In this document: piece after piece, positions 1 to 5,063 of the stretch
Position numbering within the stretch: position 1 is the stretch's first letter
Layout of the letters: every line of letters starts with the position of its first letter
Assembly (NCBI RefSeq): GCF_019924045.1
Contig: NZ_JAHXBN010000073.1
Span: 1-8,574 of the forward strand
Direction of reading: 5' to 3'
Origin: Dyadobacter fermentans
GTDB lineage: Bacteria; Bacteroidota; Bacteroidia; Cytophagales; Spirosomataceae
Length of the DNA: 8,574 nt
The notes under the pieces: model-generated
The model's database searches: none
The model's input: the letters and a program-made list of their open reading frames with translations, nothing else
What the model was told of the DNA's origin: nothing
Program-made: the position numbers and the translations under genes

Positions 1-146
1 GGGTGGTCAGTTTGCTCCGAATTCAGGTGGTCAATTTACTCCGAACTCAGGTGGTCAGTTTACTCCGAATTGGGGTGGTCAATTTCACGCGGAACAGGTG
101 GTCAGTTTAATCCGAATTGAGGTGGTCAGTTTCACCGAATTTTCCA
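1..146 (+). mobile_element. IS21-like element end: six phased 24-bp terminal repeats
   Basis: Six copies of a repeat beginning GGTGGTCA start at 2, 26, 50, 74, 97 and 121, a spacing of 24, 24, 24, 23 and 24. The core is GGTGGTCAGTTTACTCCG followed by AATT or AACT. The sixth copy is degenerate and runs into CCGAATTTTCCA ending at 146. Phased multiple repeats next to the terminus, with outer ends in TG/CA, are typical of IS21-family elements, where they are thought to bind the IstA transposase. Reading outward, the element body would lie left of position 1, so istA/istB should be outside the window. The last CA at 145-146 is my best terminus; comparison with the array at the right edge of the window would allow 148. 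No coding sequence is visible here. The family assignment rests on repeat architecture and recollection of Bacteroidota IS21 ends, because no transposase is present. Confidence 0.75.
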
Positions 147-599
147 CCTTATCACCAGGACCTGACGATCTCGGTCGATAAAAAGGGTGACTATCCCGGC
201 TTTGGGCCATGGACTGTCAAACAGGGGCAATTTGCCGTTCAACCGCCACTGGAAATCCTGGAAGATAATTTTACGATCCGGGTTCACCTGGATCATACCG
301 ATCAAACGAATGGGGCACTCCGGGTTGTGCCAGGGTCGCATGCCAAAGGAGTGTATCGCGCCGAGGACATTGACTGGTCTGAAGAGCGTGAGGTTATCTG
401 CAATGTCCGGCGCGGTGGAATCATGGTGATGAAGCCATTATTGCTTCATGCTTCGAGCCGGACAACGTCTAACCATCGCCGCCGTGTGATACATATAGAA
501 TTTGGCAGAAAACCATTGCCCGAGGGACTCTGCTGGTCTGAATTCGCCGGTATCCTTCCAAATGAAATTGATTTGGAAGGATACCGAATCAACCGTTGA
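147..599 (+). pseudogene. Phytanoyl-CoA dioxygenase-family gene, 5' end removed by an IS end
   Basis: The readable product is the C-terminal 150 residues or so of a PhyH-type Fe(II)/2-oxoglutarate dioxygenase. It opens with PYHQDLT, where HQD is the iron-binding HxD motif (His codon at 153). The distal iron ligand is His in the MKPLLLHASS segment (codon at 447). It is followed by an arginine-rich stretch, NHRRRVIHIEF, which would bind the 2-oxoglutarate carboxylate. Such proteins hydroxylate small organic substrates; the substrate here cannot be read. Family members carry roughly 90-100 residues before HxD, and none remain. The frame stays open leftward only through the IS repeats, to a TTG at 117, so that start is not native. 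The terminus falls just before the HxD codons. The stop (597-599) lies inside the convergent hydrolase gene. The fragment has both iron ligands but lacks the N-terminal strands, so it is most likely dead. Confidence 0.85.
548..586. terminator. 16-bp perfect hairpin between convergent genes
   Basis: CGGTATCCTTCCAAAT (548-563) is the exact reverse complement of ATTTGGAAGGATACCG (571-586), with a 7-base loop. It lies inside the last codons of the dioxygenase fragment and just beyond the stop of the minus-strand hydrolase gene (589). A bidirectional terminator shared by convergent genes fits the position. There is no clear T-run on either side, so intrinsic termination is inferred and a transcript-protecting 3' hairpin is an alternative. 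Confidence 0.5.
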
Positions 600-1146
600 G
601 AACCTGTTGAAGAAATAAATGATGGGGCAAAACTTCAATTTTTCCCTTTGTGGGGATCATGTTCTTCCATACCCAGTTGTAATGGTCAATCACCTGATGG
701 GCTTTCAGGTTCGGTCTGTTACCGGTAGTGTGACCGTCTTCGATGACGGTTATGTTGTAATCCCTGGAAACCGCTGACTGAATCGTGGATTCTACACAGA
801 AATCTGTGGCGCAGCCTGTGATAACTAATTCGTTGACAGCTAGCAGGTCTAGTCTCTTTTGGAGTTCGGAGCGATAGAATACGTCATTGGCATATTTGTC
901 AATGCGGATATCATCGTTATCAATTTTCAGCTCGTCCAGCGATTCCCATTCAGTAGTAAAGGGAACAAACTCGTTCATTGTGCTACCATCATGCTGAATA
1001 AACAACACGGGCCAAGATTTCTCGCGAAAGACCGCTGCAAGCAAATTGATTATCTGCACGACTCCTTCTGTGTTGTGACGAGGCGTGGCTTCTGTAAATG
1101 AGCCCTTTTGCATATCAATTACCAGAAGCGCTTTTCTATCGATCAT
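589..1146 (-). CDS. Isochorismatase-family cysteine hydrolase
   Basis: This 185-residue protein has the full catalytic set of the isochorismatase-like hydrolases. Asp11 is in ALLVIDMQ near the N-terminus, Lys84 is in RIDKYANDVF, and the nucleophile Cys117 is in VITGCATDFCVEST. The Ala-Thr pair before the cysteine matches the usual cis-peptide position. Members hydrolyse amides or vinyl ethers (nicotinamide, N-carbamoyl compounds, isochorismate); the substrate cannot be decided from sequence. Length is normal for a single-domain cytoplasmic member and no signal peptide is seen. The ATG at 1146 is placed correctly ahead of the first beta strand. The gene lies 39 bp downstream of the serine hydrolase on the same strand and may share its transcript. 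Its last 11 bases overlap the 3' end of the convergent dioxygenase fragment. Confidence 0.88.
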   Translation of the reverse strand: MIDRKALLVIDMQKGSFTEATPRHNTEGVVQIINLLAAVFREKSWPVLFIQHDGSTMNEFVPFTTEWESLDELKIDNDDIRIDKYANDVFYRSELQKRLDLLAVNELVITGCATDFCVESTIQSAVSRDYNITVIEDGHTTGNRPNLKAHQVIDHYNWVWKNMIPTKGKIEVLPHHLFLQQVLNG

Positions 1147-1160
1147 CTAATTTGGTTTTA

Positions 1161-1172
1161 AGTAACGTTACT
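1161..1172. repeat. 12-bp perfect palindrome
   Basis: AGTAACGTTACT is its own reverse complement. It sits in the 39-bp gap between the serine hydrolase stop and the isochorismatase-like start, 14 bases ahead of that ATG. It could be a small operator for the downstream gene, or chance. Confidence 0.3.
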
Positions 1173-1185
1173 GGGCGGGGGCTAT

Positions 1186-2295
1186 TTACGACTTCCAGAG
1201 TAAATCAATCAATTTTCTCCATTCGAAGTAATCGGAAAGCTCTCCGTTCATCAAAATAATCAGCCCTTTTTTTGAAAATGGGTCATACAGCATGTAGGTG
1301 GAGATACCAGGACCATGCCCGCTATGGCTATACGTGGGTGTCTCCGTGTTGAGCAAATACATAAACCAGGTGTGGAAGCCCAGGCTCATGTCCTTTGGCG
1401 TCAGAAGTTGTACCGACCTGGCTTCAATAACATGCTTACCAGCATACAATCCATCGTTTGACCAGCAGGCAAGAAACTTCGCCAGATCGTTTATTGTGCA
1501 GCGCAGCTGGCCTGCGGGGTAATCAGGATATTTGCCTTGGGGCAGTTTTTGATACCGGCCTAGTGAGTCTGAATACTGATAAGGCACCGCCAGCCGATGT
1601 GATTCGGGCGATTCTAAAAGCCAACTGGTATAATGCATTTCCAGCGGAGCGAACAGATGCGTTCTGCAATACTGGTCGAATGGCATTTTCGCAATTCGCT
1701 CGACAAGATAACCTAAAAGTGCAAAGCCAATATTGGAATATTCGAAGCTGCTACCTGGTTCGGCGTTAGCAAAATTCTTATTCGCTTGATAGTGCTTGCC
1801 GCTGGCAGATAGATAGTCTGCAAGAAACGTTCCCAATGGGATATCGGCACCCTGATATTCATTCCCCCAAAATGGGAGCAGATAGTCCGTGTTATCTGCT
1901 ATCGACGAGCGGTGCCGCAACAATTGTCTGAACGTGATCGGAAAAGCTGGAAACAATGGATTCACAACCCGGAATGGAAGGAAGCGGTTAATGTCATCAT
2001 CGAGCTTGAAGTAGTTCTTCGCTTCGAGTTGCATAACCGCCGCAGCTGTTACTGTCTTGGAAATAGAGGCGATGTGAAAAACCGTTGAATCTGTCACCAG
2101 TATTTTCTGCTCCATGTCTTGGAAGCCGTAATAGCGTGTCCAGGAAACTTGGCCGTTTTCAACTTTTGCTGCGGCAAGGCCCGGAACATGCAGGTCTTTC
2201 AATTTCCCGATAACCAGCGAATCAACCTTTGATGTCTGGGCATAAGCTAATCCAGCCAATAGGAAAAATTTAGCTAATAGTAATGGACATTTCAT
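1186..2295 (-). CDS. Exported serine hydrolase, class C beta-lactamase fold
   Basis: The frame is open from 2337, but the second Met (ATG at 2295) starts a clean Sec signal peptide: MKCP, a hydrophobic core, then LAYAQ with likely cleavage after AYA. I therefore choose 369 residues. In that numbering the family motifs are SxxK as S77-I-S-K80 (nucleophile and general base), YxN as Y186-S-N188, and HxG as H324-S-G326. The usual LLTHTSG segment reads LLRHRSS. The fold is the beta-lactamase/transpeptidase-like family, which includes AmpC, esterases, D-aminopeptidases and penicillin-binding proteins. In Bacteroidota most such single-domain exported members have no known substrate, and resistance should not be assumed. 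The product is periplasmic or secreted, with no lipobox. It is the first gene of a possible two-gene minus-strand transcript and diverges from ardA across a 276-bp gap. Confidence 0.88.
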   Translation of the reverse strand: MKCPLLLAKFFLLAGLAYAQTSKVDSLVIGKLKDLHVPGLAAAKVENGQVSWTRYYGFQDMEQKILVTDSTVFHIASISKTVTAAAVMQLEAKNYFKLDDDINRFLPFRVVNPLFPAFPITFRQLLRHRSSIADNTDYLLPFWGNEYQGADIPLGTFLADYLSASGKHYQANKNFANAEPGSSFEYSNIGFALLGYLVERIAKMPFDQYCRTHLFAPLEMHYTSWLLESPESHRLAVPYQYSDSLGRYQKLPQGKYPDYPAGQLRCTINDLAKFLACWSNDGLYAGKHVIEARSVQLLTPKDMSLGFHTWFMYLLNTETPTYSHSGHGPGISTYMLYDPFSKKGLIILMNGELSDYFEWRKLIDLLWKS

Positions 2296-2367
2296 AAACC
2301 ACTGAAAAAACACTTGAATGGGAGCCGAAGTTAACAATGCGTTCAGTGCAAACGAAAGTTACAAAGC

Positions 2368-2490
2368 AAAAAATGACGGTTGCAAGCCTGCACTTCGTCA
2401 TCCGGCTATTTAGCTGAACCCGCATCAGTCAGCCGCACCTTAAACCGCCGGATGGGCTTGCAACCAAGGGGACGAGCCCCGTCATTTTTT
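2368..2490. repeat. 123-bp nested inverted repeat ahead of ardA
   Basis: Several arms nest inside one another. The outer stem is AAAAAATGACGG (2368-2379) with CCGTCATTTTTT (2479-2490). Inside it, GGTTGCAAGCC (2378-2388) pairs with GGCTTGCAACC (2455-2465), sharing two G with the outer arm. Further in, CATCCGGC (2399-2406) pairs with GCCGGATG (2447-2454), and GCTGA (2413-2417) with TCAGC (2429-2433). A side hairpin GGGG-ACGAG-CCCC (2468-2480) makes a three-way junction possible. The outer arms end in A6 and T6, as in a bidirectional terminator, yet the element lies between divergent genes. It could be a MITE-like repeat, a displaced terminator, or a structured control region for ardA. Confidence 0.7.
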
Positions 2491-2534
2491 CATTGAGTGG
2501 AAGGCAGCGATTGCCCTGAGCACAAAGCCTGGGC

Positions 2535-2548
2535 GGCCCCGCCGGGCC
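2535..2548 (+). promoter_or_regulatory. GC-rich hairpin in the ardA leader
   Basis: GGCCC (2535-2539) pairs with GGGCC (2544-2548) around a 4-base CGCC loop. It ends 23 bases before the ardA ATG, in a short GC-rich patch unlike the AT-rich flanks. If transcribed, it adds a second structure to the leader downstream of the 123-bp palindrome and could affect translation of ardA. Confidence 0.3.
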
Positions 2549-2571
2549 ATAGCTACTTAATCCTTTCAATC

Positions 2572-3129
2572 ATGAGAAATCTCGAAAATGCTCCAAAAAT
2601 CTATGTTGGAACCTATGGTCAGTATAACAGTGGGTCGCTGTTCGGGAAATGGTTTGACCTATCAGACTATTCGGATCTTAAAGAATTCCTTCAGGACTGC
2701 CACGAGTTTCATCGAAATGAGCTGGATCCTGAGCTGATGTTCCAAGATTGGGAAAACATCCCGGATTTTTTGATATCCGAATGCAGCCTTCACAAAGATG
2801 CGTTCGCCTACTTTGAGGCCAGCAGTGAAATGGACGATGAGACAGCCGAAGCATTCGAGATTTATTGTCAGCAGATCAACTATTGGCCATCTAATGGGTA
2901 CGAACTGGAAGACCAACTCGAAAGTTTCCGAGAAAGCTACCGTGGATTCTTTGGTGGATCGATGAAAGATCCAGAGCTTGAATATGCTTACCAATACATC
3001 GAGGAGACTGGCTTGTTGTCAGGAGTTCCACAGGCTCTTGAACGTTACTTCGACTATGAAGCTTTCGCCAAAGACTTGTTTTCAGAAGGATACAGCGAAC
3101 ACGAAGGCCATATCTTCACAGATTATTGA
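2572..3129 (+). CDS. ardA: Antirestriction protein ArdA
   Basis: The 185-residue product begins MRNLENAPKIYVGTYGQYN, the usual opening of ArdA (PxIYVGTYxxYNxGxxxGxWxDL). It continues with the conserved DWENIPDFLISE, INYWPSNGYELED, GGSMKDPELEYAYQYIEETG and FDYEAFAKDLF segments to a terminal DY. By my count it has about 40 Asp/Glu against 11 Lys/Arg. This matches the known role: an elongated dimer that mimics B-form DNA and blocks type I restriction-modification enzymes. An upstream in-frame TTG (2497) gives 25 unrelated residues, so the ATG at 2572 is preferred. ArdA genes normally travel on conjugative plasmids and integrative conjugative elements and protect the incoming strand. No relaxase or transfer gene is visible here. 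The leader carries a large palindrome and the gene is closed by a strong hairpin, so it looks like an independent transcription unit. Confidence 0.93.
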   Translation: MRNLENAPKIYVGTYGQYNSGSLFGKWFDLSDYSDLKEFLQDCHEFHRNELDPELMFQDWENIPDFLISECSLHKDAFAYFEASSEMDDETAEAFEIYCQQINYWPSNGYELEDQLESFRESYRGFFGGSMKDPELEYAYQYIEETGLLSGVPQALERYFDYEAFAKDLFSEGYSEHEGHIFTDY

Positions 3130-3133
3130 AGGC

Positions 3134-3181
3134 AAAGTGCAGTTCGATGCGGCCGGCATCGAACTGCACTTTATTCTTTTT
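3134..3181 (+). terminator. Intrinsic terminator of ardA
   Basis: AAAGTGCAGTTCGATGC (3134-3150) pairs perfectly over 17 bp with GCATCGAACTGCACTTT (3156-3172) around a GGCCG loop. A T-rich stretch (ATTCTTTTTGTT) follows. It begins four bases after the ardA stop. Confidence 0.9.
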
Positions 3182-3298
3182 GTTCCGTTGGGAAAAAGAG
3201 GAAACAAGTATTAAATGCTGCTTATTACTTTCCGATCAAAAATATCAACTGCATATCATAATCGATGTTTTTGATTGGTAGCGTCAAAATAATGAGCA

Positions 3299-3619
3299 AT
3301 GGAAAAGAAGAGCAGGCAATCAGAGGAGAGTTCGGCGTTGTTCACGCATCAATTAGTCACTTTGGCGGATCTTGAAAAGTTTAAAGAGCAAATACTCTCT
3401 GAAATGAGACGGCTACTTTCGGGTGGGAGCACTCAGCATTCCAAACAATGGCTCAAATCTCGGGAGGTACGCAAGCTACTTGACGTGTCGCCGGGCAAAC
3501 TGCATGCCATGCGTGTAAGCCGCCAGCTCAGCTTTATGCGTATCGGTGGTGTGATTTATTACGATCGGGCCGACATTGAAAAAATGTTCGAAAAGTTTAA
3601 AACTACTTCAGTCAAATGA
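3299..3619 (+). CDS. Small helix-turn-helix DNA-binding protein (excisionase-like)
   Basis: The protein has 106 residues. The first 20 or so are polar. Residues 22-40 (LADLEKFKEQILSEMRRLL) form a likely amphipathic helix or coiled coil. Residues 50-98 form a MerR/excisionase-type winged helix-turn-helix: WLKSREVRKLLDVSPGKLHAMR is the two-helix unit, and the wing follows as FMRIGGVIYYDRADIEKMFEK. Proteins of this size and layout are frequent next to integrases and mobilisation genes in Bacteroidota mobile elements, where they act as directionality factors or regulators. That role is inferred from the family. The ATG at 3299 follows a long AT-rich leader, and the terminator of ardA separates the two genes. 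The stop overlaps the next gene's start (ATGA), so the pair is probably translationally coupled. No integrase is present in the window. Confidence 0.85.
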   Translation: MEKKSRQSEESSALFTHQLVTLADLEKFKEQILSEMRRLLSGGSTQHSKQWLKSREVRKLLDVSPGKLHAMRVSRQLSFMRIGGVIYYDRADIEKMFEKFKTTSVK

Positions 3620-3819
3620 GGCGCGAATGGTGCTCGGCTGGCTATGGAGACCAGAGCCCCCCTGACGAGATCCACGTCAGGATTTATTTTCTACAACAAG
3701 GGTCGACAGAAGTCGATGCCCGAATATTTTTCCGCCACTACGAGGCGAAGTTGTGGAAGAATCACAGAGGGCGATTAATAAAAAATTGGAAAAGACTTGC
3801 CTGGCAGTGGATCTTGTAA
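3616..3819 (+). CDS. Small mobile-element protein with FFxHYExxxW motif
   Basis: This 67-residue protein starts inside the stop of the helix-turn-helix gene (ATGA overlap, 3616-3619). The core is DEIHVRIYFLQQGS followed by a compact motif, FFRHYEAKLWKN-(x)4-LIKNWKRLAWQWI. A Phe/Tyr-Tyr-Glu...Trp...NWK...W pattern of this kind also occurs at the C-termini of phage and plasmid replication-initiation proteins, where it forms a small helical domain. It is rich in aromatic and basic residues, consistent with nucleic-acid contact. I recognise the type as a small gene following helix-turn-helix genes in Bacteroidota elements but know no function for it. The overlap and the conserved motif argue that it is real despite its size. 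It ends 4 bp before the stop of the convergent HxlR remnant. Confidence 0.65.
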   Translation: MRREWCSAGYGDQSPPDEIHVRIYFLQQGSTEVDARIFFRHYEAKLWKNHRGRLIKNWKRLAWQWIL

Positions 3820-3823
3820 ATGT

Positions 3824-4173
3824 TTAGGGTATGGTGCCCATAATATGCTCGCGGTGCTGCACGCCCCAGTTCTCCAAAGCCTCGATCACACTCCCCAACG
3901 TTTCCGCATAAGGCAGCGTGGTACCGGTGATCAAAACAGGATAGCCATCGTCAACCGTGCGCTTGATCAAGCCATTCTTTCCCAGGTCTTTCAGTTCTTT
4001 TGCCAGTACTTCGTACTTAGGTCGGGGAATACTGCGTTGGATCTCCCGAAACCGGTGACTTTCCGCTCCAATAGAACTAAGATCAACAGTTGTCATTTTC
4101 CATTTACTGCCTCCAACGCGTCTCTGATCGGGAGCAGCGCCGATAAACAATCTGTGCAATTAGTGATAGCATT
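3824..4173 (-). pseudogene. HxlR-family winged-helix regulator, frameshifted
   Basis: The C-terminal part reads cleanly as an HxlR regulator: KWKMTTVDL, IQRSIPRPKYEVLAKELKDL, GLIKRTVDDGYPVLIT and a terminal VIEALENWGVQHREHIM. The N-terminal part is in another frame, where 4173-4100 encodes NCTDCLSALLPIRDALEAV and then NGK, the usual cysteine-containing opening of the family. The two frames meet at TTTTCCA (4096-4102). An ancestral VNGKWKM would need a tandem TGGAAAA pair in the coding strand, and only one copy is left, so loss of a 7-bp repeat explains the shift. No ATG is found in the N-terminal frame before a stop, so the start is also lost or altered. HxlR proteins are dimeric DNA-binding repressors or activators responding to aldehydes, redox signals or metabolites, usually of the divergent gene. 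Here that neighbour is also a pseudogene. Confidence 0.8.
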
Positions 4174-4177
4174 CTTG

Positions 4178-4235
4178 TTTGATTACCAAAAGGTGAGTGA
4201 TTACCTAGGGGTACAGGTATCTGTTGGTAATCAAA
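4178..4235. promoter_or_regulatory. Inverted repeat between HxlR and SulP remnants (former operator?)
   Basis: TTTGATTACCAA (4178-4189) is the exact reverse complement of TTGGTAATCAAA (4224-4235). The 34 bases between hold further TTACC/GGTA motifs (4201-4205, 4216-4219). A symmetric site of this size just upstream of a winged-helix regulator and ahead of a divergent gene is the usual position of an HxlR operator and promoter. Both genes it would serve are broken. The operator role is inferred. Confidence 0.45.
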
Positions 4236-4280
4236 TGTAGGCTTTCTGGCATCGTTGCCGCAATAACTATTTTGTGAATA

Positions 4281-4683
4281 ATCTGTTTGGCGCTCCGATT
4301 ATCGGGAAATTGCCCACGGAGGCCCTGACAGGCGTGACTATCATGGATGCAATGGGGACTTTCGCCTGGGCTGCACAACCCGGCGCTGGCCGTCTTGATT
4401 GGCGTCATCATTTCCGCCCTGGTGTTTGTGTGGGAAAATGCTAAGCGCATTCGGGCCAAAAAGTATCTTGACGATAATTGCGTTAAACACTATGAGATAT
4501 AAGGCCCGCTATTTTTCGCATCCGTCTCAATCTTCAGTGAAAAGTTTGATATCGCTCATGCCCCCCATATCTCATTGTTGACTTCAAGGATAGTCGCATA
4601 TCGGGCATGCCCGCCATATGCGCGTTTATCTCATCGAAGACCCGGACTACAATGTTGATGCTGAGTGTAAGGTAATAAAATAA
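4281..4683 (+). pseudogene. SulP-family anion transporter remnant (3' part, multiply frameshifted)
   Basis: The pieces align in order with the end of a bacterial SulP permease. Codons 4283-4369 give LFGAPIIGKL, TEALTGV and MGTFAW, a transmembrane segment. Codons 4374-4499 give HNPALAVLIGVIISALVFVW followed by ENAKRIRAKKYLDDN and KHYEI. That is the last membrane helix and the entry to the cytoplasmic STAS domain. TAA at 4500-4502 replaces the expected Tyr codon in HYEIYGPLFF, and the same frame continues GPLFFASVSIFSEKFDIA. A shift near 4561-4571 restores LIVDFKDSRISGM, the STAS core. A last shift gives LIEDPDYNVDAE and the natural stop at 4681-4683. About 30 residues are missing at 4370 and about 40 near 4615. 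The 5' two thirds is absent. SulP proteins import sulfate, bicarbonate or other anions; this copy cannot function. Confidence 0.85.
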
Positions 4684-4758
4684 AATTCCATAATATTCGA
4701 TTAAAGTTTTTTATCTCAAAATTTTATTCTAAATTTACAGAATATTTAAAATAATATT
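4684..4758 (+). promoter_or_regulatory. AT-rich leader/promoter region of the cold-shock gene
   Basis: These 75 bases are nearly all A and T and contain the symmetric AATATTTAAAATAATATT (4741-4758) immediately before the ATG. There is no Shine-Dalgarno site, as is normal in Bacteroidota. I see no convincing TTTG/TAnnTTTG promoter pair, so a promoter is assumed from the position after the SulP remnant's stop and before a strong start. Confidence 0.35.
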
Positions 4759-4950
4759 ATGAATCAAGGCAAGGTAAAGTTTTTTAACGAGACCAAGGGT
4801 TTCGGTTTTATCGCTCCGGATGGCGGCGGTGATGACATTTTCGTTCACACAACAGGTCTTAATGACGATATCCGTGAGAATGACAATGTGTCCTACGATG
4901 TTGAAAACGGTAGAAAGGGATTGAATGCTGTGAATGTAAGCGTCATCTAA
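4759..4950 (+). CDS. Cold-shock protein (CspA family)
   Basis: This 63-residue protein is a single cold-shock domain. It opens MNQGKVKFFNETKGFGFI with RNP1 at residues 13-18 (KGFGFI) and RNP2 at 26-30 (DIFVH). The C-terminal NGRKGLNAVNV is typical of Bacteroidota CspA homologues. The fold is a five-stranded OB barrel that binds single-stranded RNA and DNA without sequence specificity. It melts mRNA structure at low temperature or acts as a general RNA chaperone. Length is typical. It stands alone between an AT-rich leader and its own terminator. It is the first of five plus-strand genes whose products fit cold adaptation. Some CspA paralogues are constitutive, so cold induction is not shown. 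Confidence 0.93.
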   Translation: MNQGKVKFFNETKGFGFIAPDGGGDDIFVHTTGLNDDIRENDNVSYDVENGRKGLNAVNVSVI

Positions 4951-4976
4951 TAACCCTTTTGTAGTTAATATGCTTG

Positions 4977-5010
4977 AATTCCTCCCGATCACGGAGGAAT
5001 TTTTGTTTTT
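4977..5010 (+). terminator. Intrinsic terminator of the cold-shock gene
   Basis: AATTCCTCC (4977-4985) pairs with GGAGGAATT (4993-5001) over 9 bp around a 7-base loop, followed by TTTTGTTTTT. It lies 27 bases after the stop. Confidence 0.88.
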
Positions 5011-5063
5011 AAATATTTGTGTTGTCCGGTTTTCGGGGGGCATTTAATTAAATAGCCATCCAT

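Noticed and set aside
1186..2295. Calling the serine hydrolase a beta-lactamase resistance gene
   Set aside because: SxxK, YxN and HxG are shared by many esterases and peptidases of this fold, and nothing specific to AmpC is visible.
2296..2337. Upstream Met for the serine hydrolase
   Set aside because: It would put 14 extra residues before a textbook signal peptide that starts at the Met encoded at 2295.
2368..2490. Integron attC site as an explanation of the palindrome
   Set aside because: The arms do not end in the GTTRRRY/RYYYAAC core sites and there is no integron integrase.
2497..2571. TTG start adding 25 residues to ArdA
   Set aside because: The extra residues are unlike ArdA, and the ATG at 2572 matches the family's N-terminus exactly.
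4205..4459. Minus-strand and 4399-4581 plus-strand frames over the SulP remnant
   Set aside because: The same DNA encodes ordered SulP peptides in other frames, so these are shadows of a decayed gene.
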